From NCBI GenBank assembly GCA_018821425.1, contig JAHJMH010000006.1, positions 1-6,894 on the forward strand: DNA of 6,894 nt. The letters run 5' to 3'. Origin of the DNA: Nanobdellota archaeon. GTDB lineage: Archaea > Nanobdellota > Nanobdellia > Pacearchaeales > GW2011-AR1. Made by a program: the position numbers and the translations under genes. The notes under the pieces are model-generated. The model did not search any database, was not told where the DNA came from, and saw only the letters and a program-made list of their open reading frames with translations. The stretch's first letter is position 1, and each line of letters opens with the position of its first letter. This document shows, in pieces, positions 1 through 5,118 of this stretch.

Positions 1-1
1 C

Positions 2-577
2 AATCTGAAAAAACTTGCCAAGTTGAAAGTTAAATTACAAGACAAATATAAAATAGACTTAAGTCTAAACATAATCAAAGAAAAAGAGCTACCAAAATTT
101 AGAAAAAAAGCCTTTTTTCATAAGAACCGTTACGCTCTTTTCCTTCATGAAGCAAATAAGATAGATAAAGTAATTTTTGGAGATAATCCTTTTCATACCA
201 CAGATTTGCCGAGTCACAATGAAATTCGACTTGAAGCGATAAGAATAATTAATTCTTGGGCTTACACAATAAGAAAGATTTTAGTAAACAAGGGCTCTGT
301 TGATGATGCTATTAAAGATGCTCTTAGATTTTCAATTTACTCAACCCAATATGCTAATGCATTCAATGGAATTTATCCACTAGCAACTTCAGAATCAGTA
401 AAAAGATTTGAAGAAGATTTTAAACAATTTAAACCAAGTAAGAATATTAGGCAAATTTTCAGATGGAAAAATAAAAAAGACCCTATTGATGATAAGGATT
501 TAGTTTATAGGGTTTGTTTAGACTTCTTAGAAAAATTGGATGAATATTTATTCAAAAATTACGAGGCCAAATCATGA
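2..577 (+). CDS. Partial gene, C-terminal 191 aa; possible nucleotidyltransferase-fold protein with helical tail
   Basis: The reading frame is open from the left edge to a TGA at 575-577. It contains no in-frame ATG, and the first possible start is a TTG at 23, so the true start almost certainly lies upstream. The visible part opens with a Lys/Leu-rich helix, then a beta-strand-like stretch (IDLSLNII), then a segment around HKNRYALFLHEA and VIFGDNPF, followed by a mostly helical region with Trp and Arg residues (SWAYTIRK). A helix, then a strand with Asp, then a 'GxNPF' turn resembles the second half of minimal nucleotidyltransferase domains, whose GS-motif would sit off the window. This is inference from pattern; no catalytic GSxxxG..DxD motif is visible. 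A HEPN-like helical role for the tail is equally possible. The gene overlaps the next by 4 bases (ATGA), implying co-translation. Real gene: confident; function: weak. Confidence 0.8.
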   Translation, partial: NLKKLAKLKVKLQDKYKIDLSLNIIKEKELPKFRKKAFFHKNRYALFLHEANKIDKVIFGDNPFHTTDLPSHNEIRLEAIRIINSWAYTIRKILVNKGSVDDAIKDALRFSIYSTQYANAFNGIYPLATSESVKRFEEDFKQFKPSKNIRQIFRWKNKKDPIDDKDLVYRVCLDFLEKLDEYLFKNYEAKS

Positions 578-1338
578 GGTTAAGAATTCATTATGGGGAT
601 GTTATAGCAGAGTTAATTGAGCCTATCGGAGAATCAAAAAATCATTGTGTCATTGTTCTGCAAGGATTACCTAATCAGCCTAGAAACGAAGAATTTGGGA
701 ATAACTTAGCTAAAGAAGGGTTTCACGTTCTTCAACCGAGATATATTGGCAGTTGGGAAAGTTATGGGGATTTTTCTTTAGAAAATTGTTTGAAAACCTT
801 AATAGAGAGTGTTAAAATGATAAGGAAAGGAGAGGTTTTAGAAGTTTTCAATAACAAGAAAATTAATATTTCATGCGATAAAATCTCCATAATCAGTTCT
901 AGCTTTGGCTCAGCTATAGCTATGAGCTTTCCTGAAGTAGACAATTATGTATGTCTATGCCCTTTACTAAATCTAAAACAACATTCTAAGGACGAATCAA
1001 AAAAAGAACAAGACTTAATATATTTAGTGGGATTTTTAAAAAGAGGTTGGGAAAATGCATTTAGGGGATTTAATGAAAAAGATTGGGAATCTTTTGTTTC
1101 AGGGAAATCTAAAGTAGATCCATACAAATATTTAGATAAATTCGAAGGAAAAAATATTTTACTTATTCACGGAACTAATGATGAGATAGTCCATTATTCT
1201 CGAACTGTGGAATTTGCGAAAAAGCTAAAAGATAAAAATAATATAGATCTGAATTTAGTTAAGGGAGCGGTACATGGCAGTGCTTTGGCAAAATTATCCT
1301 CCAAAGAAGTAGTAAATTTTCTGAATAAATTTCGATAA
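574..1338 (+). CDS. Alpha/beta hydrolase (prolyl-oligopeptidase/dienelactone-hydrolase-like fold)
   Basis: The 254-aa product has the order of a complete alpha/beta hydrolase without a signal peptide, so it is probably cytoplasmic. A hydrophobic strand (CVIVLQGLP, residues 25-33) supplies the oxyanion-hole turn. The nucleophile elbow is IISSSFGSA with Ser110 at the centre; the usual first Gly of GxSxG is replaced by Ser108. The acid is Asp203 in the strand-loop LLIHGTNDEIV, and the base is His234 in GAVHGSA. A lid-like insertion (about 130-185) is rich in Lys, Trp and Phe. The fold covers esterases, peptidases and thioesterases; the substrate cannot be told. The start ATG at 574 overlaps the stop of the upstream gene (ATGA), so the two form an operon and may act together. 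An aIF5B promoter begins just after the stop, so the operon probably ends here. Confidence 0.88.
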   Translation: MRLRIHYGDVIAELIEPIGESKNHCVIVLQGLPNQPRNEEFGNNLAKEGFHVLQPRYIGSWESYGDFSLENCLKTLIESVKMIRKGEVLEVFNNKKINISCDKISIISSSFGSAIAMSFPEVDNYVCLCPLLNLKQHSKDESKKEQDLIYLVGFLKRGWENAFRGFNEKDWESFVSGKSKVDPYKYLDKFEGKNILLIHGTNDEIVHYSRTVEFAKKLKDKNNIDLNLVKGAVHGSALAKLSSKEVVNFLNKFR

Positions 1339-1353
1339 GACTAGTTTCAAAAC

Positions 1354-1362
1354 CTTTTTAAC
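1354..1362 (+). promoter_or_regulatory. TATA-type promoter box of the aIF5B gene
   Basis: CTTTTTAAC, preceded by an A-rich stretch (TTTCAAAACC) that could act as the BRE. It ends 22 bases before the ATG at 1384, which would place transcription start at or next to the start codon (leaderless mRNA). No Shine-Dalgarno sequence precedes the ATG. The eS6 and 4863 genes have nearly the same box at the same distance. Confidence 0.6.
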
Positions 1363-1383
1363 TCAATTCTTTCTATATCAAAT

Positions 1384-3168
1384 ATGGCAGAGAAGGCAAC
1401 GATAAAATCCCCGATTGTCACGGTTTGCGGGCATGTTGACCACGGGAAAACTAGCATTCTTGATTCGCTTAGAGGTAGCTCTGTTCAATCTGGAGAGTCA
1501 GGGGGCATAACTCAAAAAATATCATTCACACTTTATCCTGCGGACAAATTGAAATCTACGTGTCCATTGATTGAAAAGTCGGGAATACATTTGACGATTC
1601 CAGGATTTCTTTTTATCGATACTCCGGGTCATGCTGCGTTCACGAATTTGAGAAAGCGCGGAGGTGGCTTAGCGGATTTGGCGGTTTTAGTCATAGATAT
1701 AAACGAGGGAATAAAACCGCAGACGGCAGAAGTAATTCAGATTTTGAAACAGAACAAAACTCCGTTTGTTATTGCGTTGAATAAAATAGATAATGTTTCC
1801 GGCTGGCGAACTCCAAGCAAAGAAAAAAAGGGGGAGGGTTTGCAGAAAAGCATAGAAACGCAACCTTCTAATGTTAAACAAAATTTTGACGAGAAATATT
1901 TGACACTCGTGGGTTCTCTTCAGAGTCACGGATTTGACGCCGACCTTTTTTACAAAGTTGAGGATTTCACAAAAAAAGTTGCTTTGGTTCCATGCTCCGC
2001 GCGAACGCAGGAAGGAATTCCCGAATTGGTTATGGTGCTCTGCGGATTAAGCCAAAAGTATCTCGGAGAAAAAATAACTTTGGGGAATGTTGCTAAAGGG
2101 GTTGTCCTTGAAATAAAAAAAGAAAGAGACAATTCTTATCTCGAGTCGATTCTTTATGACGGTGAGCTCGCGAAAAGTGATACAATTGCTATCGCGAATA
2201 TTTCGGGTTCAAATCAAGAGGAACCGATAATTAGTCGGATAAGAGTTCTTGAAGAAATCAGACCGCTTTCGGAAAAGTTTCAACCTAAGGAAAAAGTTAC
2301 TGCTGCGACAGGTGTTAGGATGCAAATTATTGAGAAAGCCAATGTTCTTCCAGGGATGCCTTTTGTTGTTTTCAAAGATAATCTTGAGGAAGTTAAAAAA
2401 ATATTCAAACAGCAGATTACTGAAAATATAAAAACGGACAAGCAAGGAATTATCGCGAAGGCAGATTCGCTTGGAAGTTTAGAGGCGTTACTTTCAATTC
2501 TTAAGCAGGAAAAAATATCTGTTGTGAAAGCGGGAATCGGAAGCATAAGTAAATCTGACATTATAAGTGCGAAAGCGAATTTGAAAATAAGTGAACTTGA
2601 TGCAATTATCGTTGGATTTAATGTTTCCATTGATGAAGAGGCGGGAGAATTACTCGGACAGAATAAAAAGATAAAAATAATGACCGATGATGTTATCTAC
2701 AAACTTGTTGATGATTTGAAAGAATTTAGAATTCAAAAGAAAAAGGAAATTGAGAAGAAGAGAATGATGGATTTCGTTTCTCTGGCGAAGGTTAAAGTTT
2801 TGCACAATTATGTTTTCAGGAACACGAGTCCGGCGATATTTGGCGTTCGCGTCGAAGTCGGGAAGATAACCTCTCGAATGAGTCTTATAGATGGGAACAA
2901 TGAGAAAGTGGGCAATATAAAAAATCTGCAGGCGGAAAACAAATCTGTTGAAGAAGCGGGCGAAAACCAGGAACTGGCGATTTCGATTCCGGGCATAAAC
3001 TTTGAACGAAGGATGAAAGAAGTTGATTTTCTTTACTCTGAGATTGGAGAATCGCAATTTAAGAATTTCAGGAAGAATAAGGATTTGCTTTCGCAAAAAG
3101 AAATTTCTTTGTTGCAAGAAATTGCGGAGATAAAGCGGAAAGGGAAAGCGGATTGGGGCGGGAGTTAA
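1384..3168 (+). CDS. infB: Translation initiation factor aIF5B (archaeal IF-2 homologue), GTPase
   Basis: The 594-aa product matches the usual archaeal aIF5B length and lacks the long N-terminal extension of bacterial IF2 and eukaryotic eIF5B. All GTPase motifs are intact: G1 GHVDHGKT (16-23), G2 Thr43 in GGIT, G3 DTPGH (79-83), G4 NKID (133-136) and G5 SAR (205-207). A beta-barrel domain II follows (about 225-335), then the Rossmann-like domain III (about 350-435, IIAKADSLGSLEALL), a long connecting helix (about 440-465, Lys/Glu-rich), and domain IV (from about 470, with FGVRVEVGKI) ending in the C-terminal helices that bind aIF1A in known structures. There is no intein at the G1 loop. The factor promotes subunit joining and positions initiator tRNA, hydrolysing GTP on the ribosome. 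The ATG at 1384 is chosen because the promoter box sits 22 bases upstream. Codon use is slightly richer in GC than the flanking genes. Confidence 0.98.
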   Translation: MAEKATIKSPIVTVCGHVDHGKTSILDSLRGSSVQSGESGGITQKISFTLYPADKLKSTCPLIEKSGIHLTIPGFLFIDTPGHAAFTNLRKRGGGLADLAVLVIDINEGIKPQTAEVIQILKQNKTPFVIALNKIDNVSGWRTPSKEKKGEGLQKSIETQPSNVKQNFDEKYLTLVGSLQSHGFDADLFYKVEDFTKKVALVPCSARTQEGIPELVMVLCGLSQKYLGEKITLGNVAKGVVLEIKKERDNSYLESILYDGELAKSDTIAIANISGSNQEEPIISRIRVLEEIRPLSEKFQPKEKVTAATGVRMQIIEKANVLPGMPFVVFKDNLEEVKKIFKQQITENIKTDKQGIIAKADSLGSLEALLSILKQEKISVVKAGIGSISKSDIISAKANLKISELDAIIVGFNVSIDEEAGELLGQNKKIKIMTDDVIYKLVDDLKEFRIQKKKEIEKKRMMDFVSLAKVKVLHNYVFRNTSPAIFGVRVEVGKITSRMSLIDGNNEKVGNIKNLQAENKSVEEAGENQELAISIPGINFERRMKEVDFLYSEIGESQFKNFRKNKDLLSQKEISLLQEIAEIKRKGKADWGGS

Positions 3169-3187
3169 ACTTTAAAATTTGATAAAG

Positions 3188-3391
3188 TTAAACTAGGTTC
3201 TTGACATTAACTTCAGAAAGGGATTCAATTGGTATTCTTTTGCTGGCATCGAGTAATTCTATGCCAAGAATTTTTCCGTCTTTATCCAAATCAATTATTG
3301 GGAAATCATCAATCTTCTGATTTTTAAAAAATTGCCCTTCTCTGAATTTTATGTAAGCCGCGTCGGCTTCCTTGCCGTATGTTATTTCCAT
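3188..3391 (-). CDS. DUF2283 family small protein
   Basis: The 67-aa protein begins MEITYGKEADAAYIKF and continues through a strand-turn pattern (IIDLDKDGKILGIELLDAS) diagnostic of DUF2283. The family's usual length is about 60-90 residues, so it is complete. Its biochemical role is not established. In many prokaryotes DUF2283 genes lie beside DUF4258-type genes and are suspected antitoxins, but no such partner is visible here, so an antitoxin role has no contextual support. It ends 19 bases from the stop of aIF5B, tail to tail, leaving almost no room for separate terminators. An A/T promoter box lies at 3416-3424, and the ATG is probably at or near the transcript's 5' end. Identification is confident from the motif pattern; function is open. 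Confidence 0.9.
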   Translation of the reverse strand: MEITYGKEADAAYIKFREGQFFKNQKIDDFPIIDLDKDGKILGIELLDASKRIPIESLSEVNVKNLV

Positions 3392-3415
3392 TATGAATAA
3401 CTAAATAAGTGATAT

Positions 3416-3424
3416 CTTAAAAAA
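3416..3424 (-). promoter_or_regulatory. TATA-type promoter box of the DUF2283 gene
   Basis: On the minus strand the box reads TTTTTTAAG. It ends about 25 bases before the ATG at 3391, within the range expected for an archaeal leaderless or very short-leader transcript. The box is part of the 16-bp block repeated at 3649-3664. Confidence 0.5.
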
Positions 3425-3432
3425 GTTGCTAA
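3417..3432. repeat. 16-bp direct repeat, copy 1 (TTAAAAAAGTTGCTAA)
   Basis: Exact 16-base match to 3649-3664, 232 bases away. Read on the minus strand (TTAGCAAC then TTTTTTAA) it has the form of an archaeal BRE followed by a TATA box. This copy lies 26 bases before the DUF2283 start. Confidence 0.85.
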
Positions 3433-3530
3433 TTTCTAAGTTTGGCTCACTCTATTCGCCGATTGAAAAACGGAATTATGTTAAGAGGTAAAATCACACG
3501 GGTTTTGATATAATTATTTTCCATCGAGAA

Positions 3531-3585
3531 TGAACTACCCAATCGCAGCAAGCTGCGGGGTAAACCCCCCGAGGAATCTAGTTGA
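3531..3585. repeat. REP-like / IS200-IS605-end-like hairpin element
   Basis: TACCC (3536-3540) pairs with GGGTA (3558-3562). Inside it CGCAG pairs with CTGCG (3544-3548 with 3553-3557) around a CAAG loop, with a 3-base AAT bulge on the left arm only. An outer arm TGAACTA (3531-3537) nearly matches TAGTTGA (3579-3585), 6 of 7 pairs, and would compete with the inner stem. A run GGGG TAAA CCCC (3557-3568) offers another mutually exclusive fold. GC-rich foldback sequences with a bulged stem are typical of REP elements and of the subterminal hairpins of IS200/IS605 elements, mobilised by Y1 transposases. No transposase gene is in the window. The structure is certain; its mobile origin is inferred. 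Confidence 0.55.
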
Positions 3586-3625
3586 TATTTTTTAATTTGA
3601 GCGCAAGTGAACTAATTTTTTCCAT
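3578..3625 (-). pseudogene. Possible gene-start remnant or 15-aa mini-ORF behind the second promoter copy
   Basis: The minus-strand frame starts ATGGAA at 3625 and stops at TAG (3578-3580), encoding MEKISSLALKLKNIN. Its ATG lies 24 bases from the second copy of the promoter block, nearly the spacing seen for DUF2283 (26 bases), which also starts ATGGAA. It ends at the edge of the hairpin element, so it could be the 5' stump of a gene cut off by that element, or a short peptide gene. Chance cannot be excluded for so short a frame. Confidence 0.25.
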
Positions 3626-3648
3626 CAATATATGTCAGTGGTTACAGA

Positions 3649-3664
3649 TTAAAAAAGTTGCTAA
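3649..3664. repeat. 16-bp direct repeat, copy 2 (TTAAAAAAGTTGCTAA)
   Basis: Exact copy of 3417-3432. On the minus strand it would act as a BRE/TATA pair driving transcription leftward from about 3625, into the hairpin element. It lies just left of the eS6 promoter, so the gap may be a divergent promoter region for something lost. Confidence 0.8.
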
Positions 3665-3669
3665 CAAAC

Positions 3670-3677
3670 TTTAAAAA
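3670..3677 (+). promoter_or_regulatory. TATA-type promoter box of the eS6 gene
   Basis: TTTAAAAA, preceded by CTAACAAAC as possible BRE. The last base is 22 bases before the ATG at 3699, the same geometry as the aIF5B and 4863 genes. No Shine-Dalgarno sequence is present, which suggests a leaderless message. Confidence 0.65.
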
Positions 3678-3698
3678 CCTTCTAAATCAATAATTATT

Positions 3699-4181
3699 AT
3701 GCCATTCAAAATTAATGTAGCAGAAAGTTCAGGGAAGACTTATAAGTTTGAGCTTGAAAGCGAAGAGCTTCTCGGGAAAGAACTTCATGATAAAATTGAG
3801 GGGAAAATCTTTATGCCTGAGCTTGAAGGATATGAATTTGAGATTGCCGGAACAAGCGATAAAGCAGGATTCACTTCCCACAAAGATATTCCTGGAATTG
3901 GATTGAAGAAACTTCTTTTGACTTATGGTAAGGGAATGAAAAGACGCCCAAGGCGCGAAGGAAAAAAGAAAATTTCAAATCCAAAGCCGAAGGGATTGCG
4001 TCTTAGAAAAACTCTTCGGGGCAGAGTGATTTCTCCAGAAATAACTCAAATTAATCTTAAGATTCTAAAGCAAGGCGGGAAAAAACTTTCTGAAATTTTC
4101 CCGGACCAAAATGCGCCAAAGCCTGTCGCAGCAGAAAAAGGTGCGGAAGTTAAAGTTGAAACGCCAGTGGCAGCAGCTTAA
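3699..4181 (+). CDS. rps6e: Small-subunit ribosomal protein eS6 (S6e)
   Basis: The 160-aa protein shows the eS6 signature: strand-rich N-terminus (MPFKINVAESSGKTYKFEL), GKELHDKIEG (26-35), the hallmark GTSDKAGF (51-58), then PGIGLKKLLLTYGKGM and a basic stretch (80-107, KRRPRREGKKK, LRLRKTLRGRVIS), and ITQINLKILK. This protein is found in archaea and eukaryotes, not bacteria, and binds rRNA of the 30S subunit. Archaeal eS6 is commonly about 125-135 residues; this one has an extra tail of about 25 residues rich in Ala, Pro, Glu and Lys (from about 136) ending in APVAAA-type sequence, probably disordered. The phosphorylated Ser tail of eukaryotic S6 is absent. The start is fixed by a promoter box 22 bases upstream. 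The stop is 16 bases from the convergent membrane-protein gene. Confidence 0.97.
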   Translation: MPFKINVAESSGKTYKFELESEELLGKELHDKIEGKIFMPELEGYEFEIAGTSDKAGFTSHKDIPGIGLKKLLLTYGKGMKRRPRREGKKKISNPKPKGLRLRKTLRGRVISPEITQINLKILKQGGKKLSEIFPDQNAPKPVAAEKGAEVKVETPVAAA

Positions 4182-4199
4182 TTATTAAAATTAATTTTT
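4178..4199 (+). terminator. Possible AT-rich hairpin plus T-run after eS6
   Basis: TTAATT (4178-4183) pairs with AATTAA (4189-4194) around a 5-base loop, followed by TTTTT at 4195-4199. The stem begins on the eS6 stop codon and fills the gap to the convergent gene. Archaeal termination relies mainly on the T-run; the stem is weak. Confidence 0.35.
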
Positions 4200-4863
4200 A
4201 AATTTCTTCGGGACTTACTTCTGATTCGATTCCAGCAATAGTGAATACAAATTCAAAGAATCGTAGAATAACTTCTAAGAGTAATATAAATAATAAATAA
4301 CTGACTACTCCTGAGAAGAACATTGGAAGTTCGCTTATTCTTGAGCCGACTCTAACTCCAAGATTTGCAAATATGCCTGGCTGAACAACAGAGATTCCGA
4401 GGAATGTAAATGGAAGAATTTTTGCTAAGTCTTTTGCAAGTTTTTCTCCGTATCTCGGAATGTAAGAAGACATTCTTATCGCTGCTACTGCTATGGCAGA
4501 AATCATAAGAATAGTATTGACCCCTATGGATTCTTCTAAGAAGAATATCAGGAAGAATGTAAAAATTAAAAACCAGAAGAAAATTATGAATGGAATTATA
4601 AGAATGTATTCAAGAAGATAAAAGCCGCTTGCGGCGATTTTTGCGAGGACGGGATTCTCGGAAGTATTGTATTTGTTAAGGTCGAAATTGAAGATATTTT
4701 TTCGACCCATGAACTGATGGAGTTTCCAAACGAAGATTGAGTAAATAACTATAATTAGAACGAGAAAAAAAAGAATGATAAAAGTTTGGAAAGTTGGCGA
4801 TAGCGTTCCATGAAAGTCTTTAACAGTCTGAATGAATTCTAAAATAAAATCTGTCGCCCCCAT
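4198..4863 (-). CDS. Uncharacterised multi-pass membrane protein, about 5 membrane segments
   Basis: The 221-aa protein is strongly hydrophobic. Likely membrane segments are at about 25-46, a long stretch at 81-109 (possibly two passes), 114-130, perhaps 149-168, and 181-211. Between the third and fourth segments is a polar, probably interfacial stretch (RMSSYIPRYGEKLAKDL, 130-146) that is the most motif-like part of the protein. A cytoplasm-like loop (47-72) is rich in Lys and Asn. There is no cleavable signal peptide and no transporter signature that I recognise, so no function is assigned. It could be a small channel, an envelope protein or a scaffold. The ATG at 4863 is supported by a TTTAAAAA box (4885-4892) at the distance used by aIF5B and eS6. 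The 3' end nearly touches eS6. Confidence 0.88.
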   Translation of the reverse strand: MGATDFILEFIQTVKDFHGTLSPTFQTFIILFFLVLIIVIYSIFVWKLHQFMGRKNIFNFDLNKYNTSENPVLAKIAASGFYLLEYILIIPFIIFFWFLIFTFFLIFFLEESIGVNTILMISAIAVAAIRMSSYIPRYGEKLAKDLAKILPFTFLGISVVQPGIFANLGVRVGSRISELPMFFSGVVSYLLFILLLEVILRFFEFVFTIAGIESEVSPEEI

Positions 4864-4878
4864 AATTATATTATTGGG

Positions 4879-5118
4879 TTGTTGTTTTTAAATTTGTTGA
4901 TTAATGTTCTTAATGAAAAAGATTACGTTATCTTTCCTGATGAACAGTTCCCGAAGATTGATTGGGTTGGAAATATTCTTGAACTTTATCTCGGCTCCGA
5001 AGATTACATGCGAAATCTTTTTAACCTAAGGGGTGTTGAGAATCCTAATAAGTTATGTGATATTGTAACCAACAAAGTATTCAGTTATAAAAAACCAAAA
5101 GATGACAGACCAAGATAA
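4879..5118 (+). CDS. Small unknown protein, probably broken by a one-base deletion near its start
   Basis: As it stands the frame (79 aa from a TTG at 4879) has no ATG before 5008, and other TTG starts at 4882, 4894 and 4897 are possible. The body (NEKDYVIFPDEQFPKI, then DWVGNILELYLGSEDY) reads like a real acidic, soluble protein, with codon use like aIF5B and eS6. The best placed ATG is at 4913, 21 bases after the promoter box, but it is one frame off. One extra A in the A5 run at 4916-4920 would join it to this frame, giving MKKDYVIFPDEQ and a 68-aa protein. I therefore read the gene as 4913-5118 with a deletion, real or from sequencing. No family is recognised. It overlaps the start of the HD gene by 17 bases, so the two are probably co-transcribed. 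Confidence 0.6.
   Translation: MLFLNLLINVLNEKDYVIFPDEQFPKIDWVGNILELYLGSEDYMRNLFNLRGVENPNKLCDIVTNKVFSYKKPKDDRPR
4885..4892. promoter_or_regulatory. Shared divergent promoter box (4863 minus gene and 4913 plus gene)
   Basis: TTTTTAAA on plus, TTTAAAAA on minus. It ends 22 bases before the minus ATG at 4863. On plus it ends 21 bases before an ATG at 4913. One near-symmetric TATA box could therefore serve both genes. The 4913 ATG is in the wrong frame for the downstream gene unless one base is restored. Confidence 0.55.

Larger units (their letters stand above)
3392..3698. other. 307-base gene-free region with divergent promoters and a hairpin element
   Basis: No convincing gene lies here. It contains the minus-strand promoter of DUF2283 (3416-3424), a second exact copy of that promoter block (3649-3664), the eS6 promoter (3670-3677), and a GC-rich hairpin (3536-3562) in otherwise AT-rich DNA. 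Only tiny open frames occur, for example 3447-3524 (25 aa) and 3578-3625 (15 aa), both minus. No tRNA, rRNA or CRISPR pattern is visible. It is the only non-coding stretch above 110 bases in the window. Confidence 0.8.

Noticed and set aside
2280..2630. Minus-strand open frame of 116 codons opposite aIF5B domain III.
   Set aside because: Antisense shadow of conserved coding sequence.
2650..3117. Long minus-strand open frame (155 codons) opposite aIF5B.
   Set aside because: Lies fully within the certain aIF5B gene, has no promoter, and its composition is that of an antisense shadow.
1384..3168. Possible intein in the GTPase loop of aIF5B.
   Set aside because: GHVDHGKT is uninterrupted and the length is normal.
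3163..3194. AGTTAAACT occurs twice (3163-3171 and 3186-3194) around the aIF5B and DUF2283 stops.
   Set aside because: Nine A/T-rich bases partly inside two stop regions; expected by chance at this composition.
3405..3488. Plus-strand frame DILKKLLISKFGSLYSPIEK... ending at TAA, looks protein-like.
   Set aside because: No ATG, only 28 codons, overlaps the DUF2283 promoter; could be a gene scrap but unsupported.
3447..3524. Minus-strand 25-aa frame MENNYIKTRVILPLNIIP... starting in the other TTTTCCATC copy.
   Set aside because: Short, no promoter box at the right distance, and no recognisable family.
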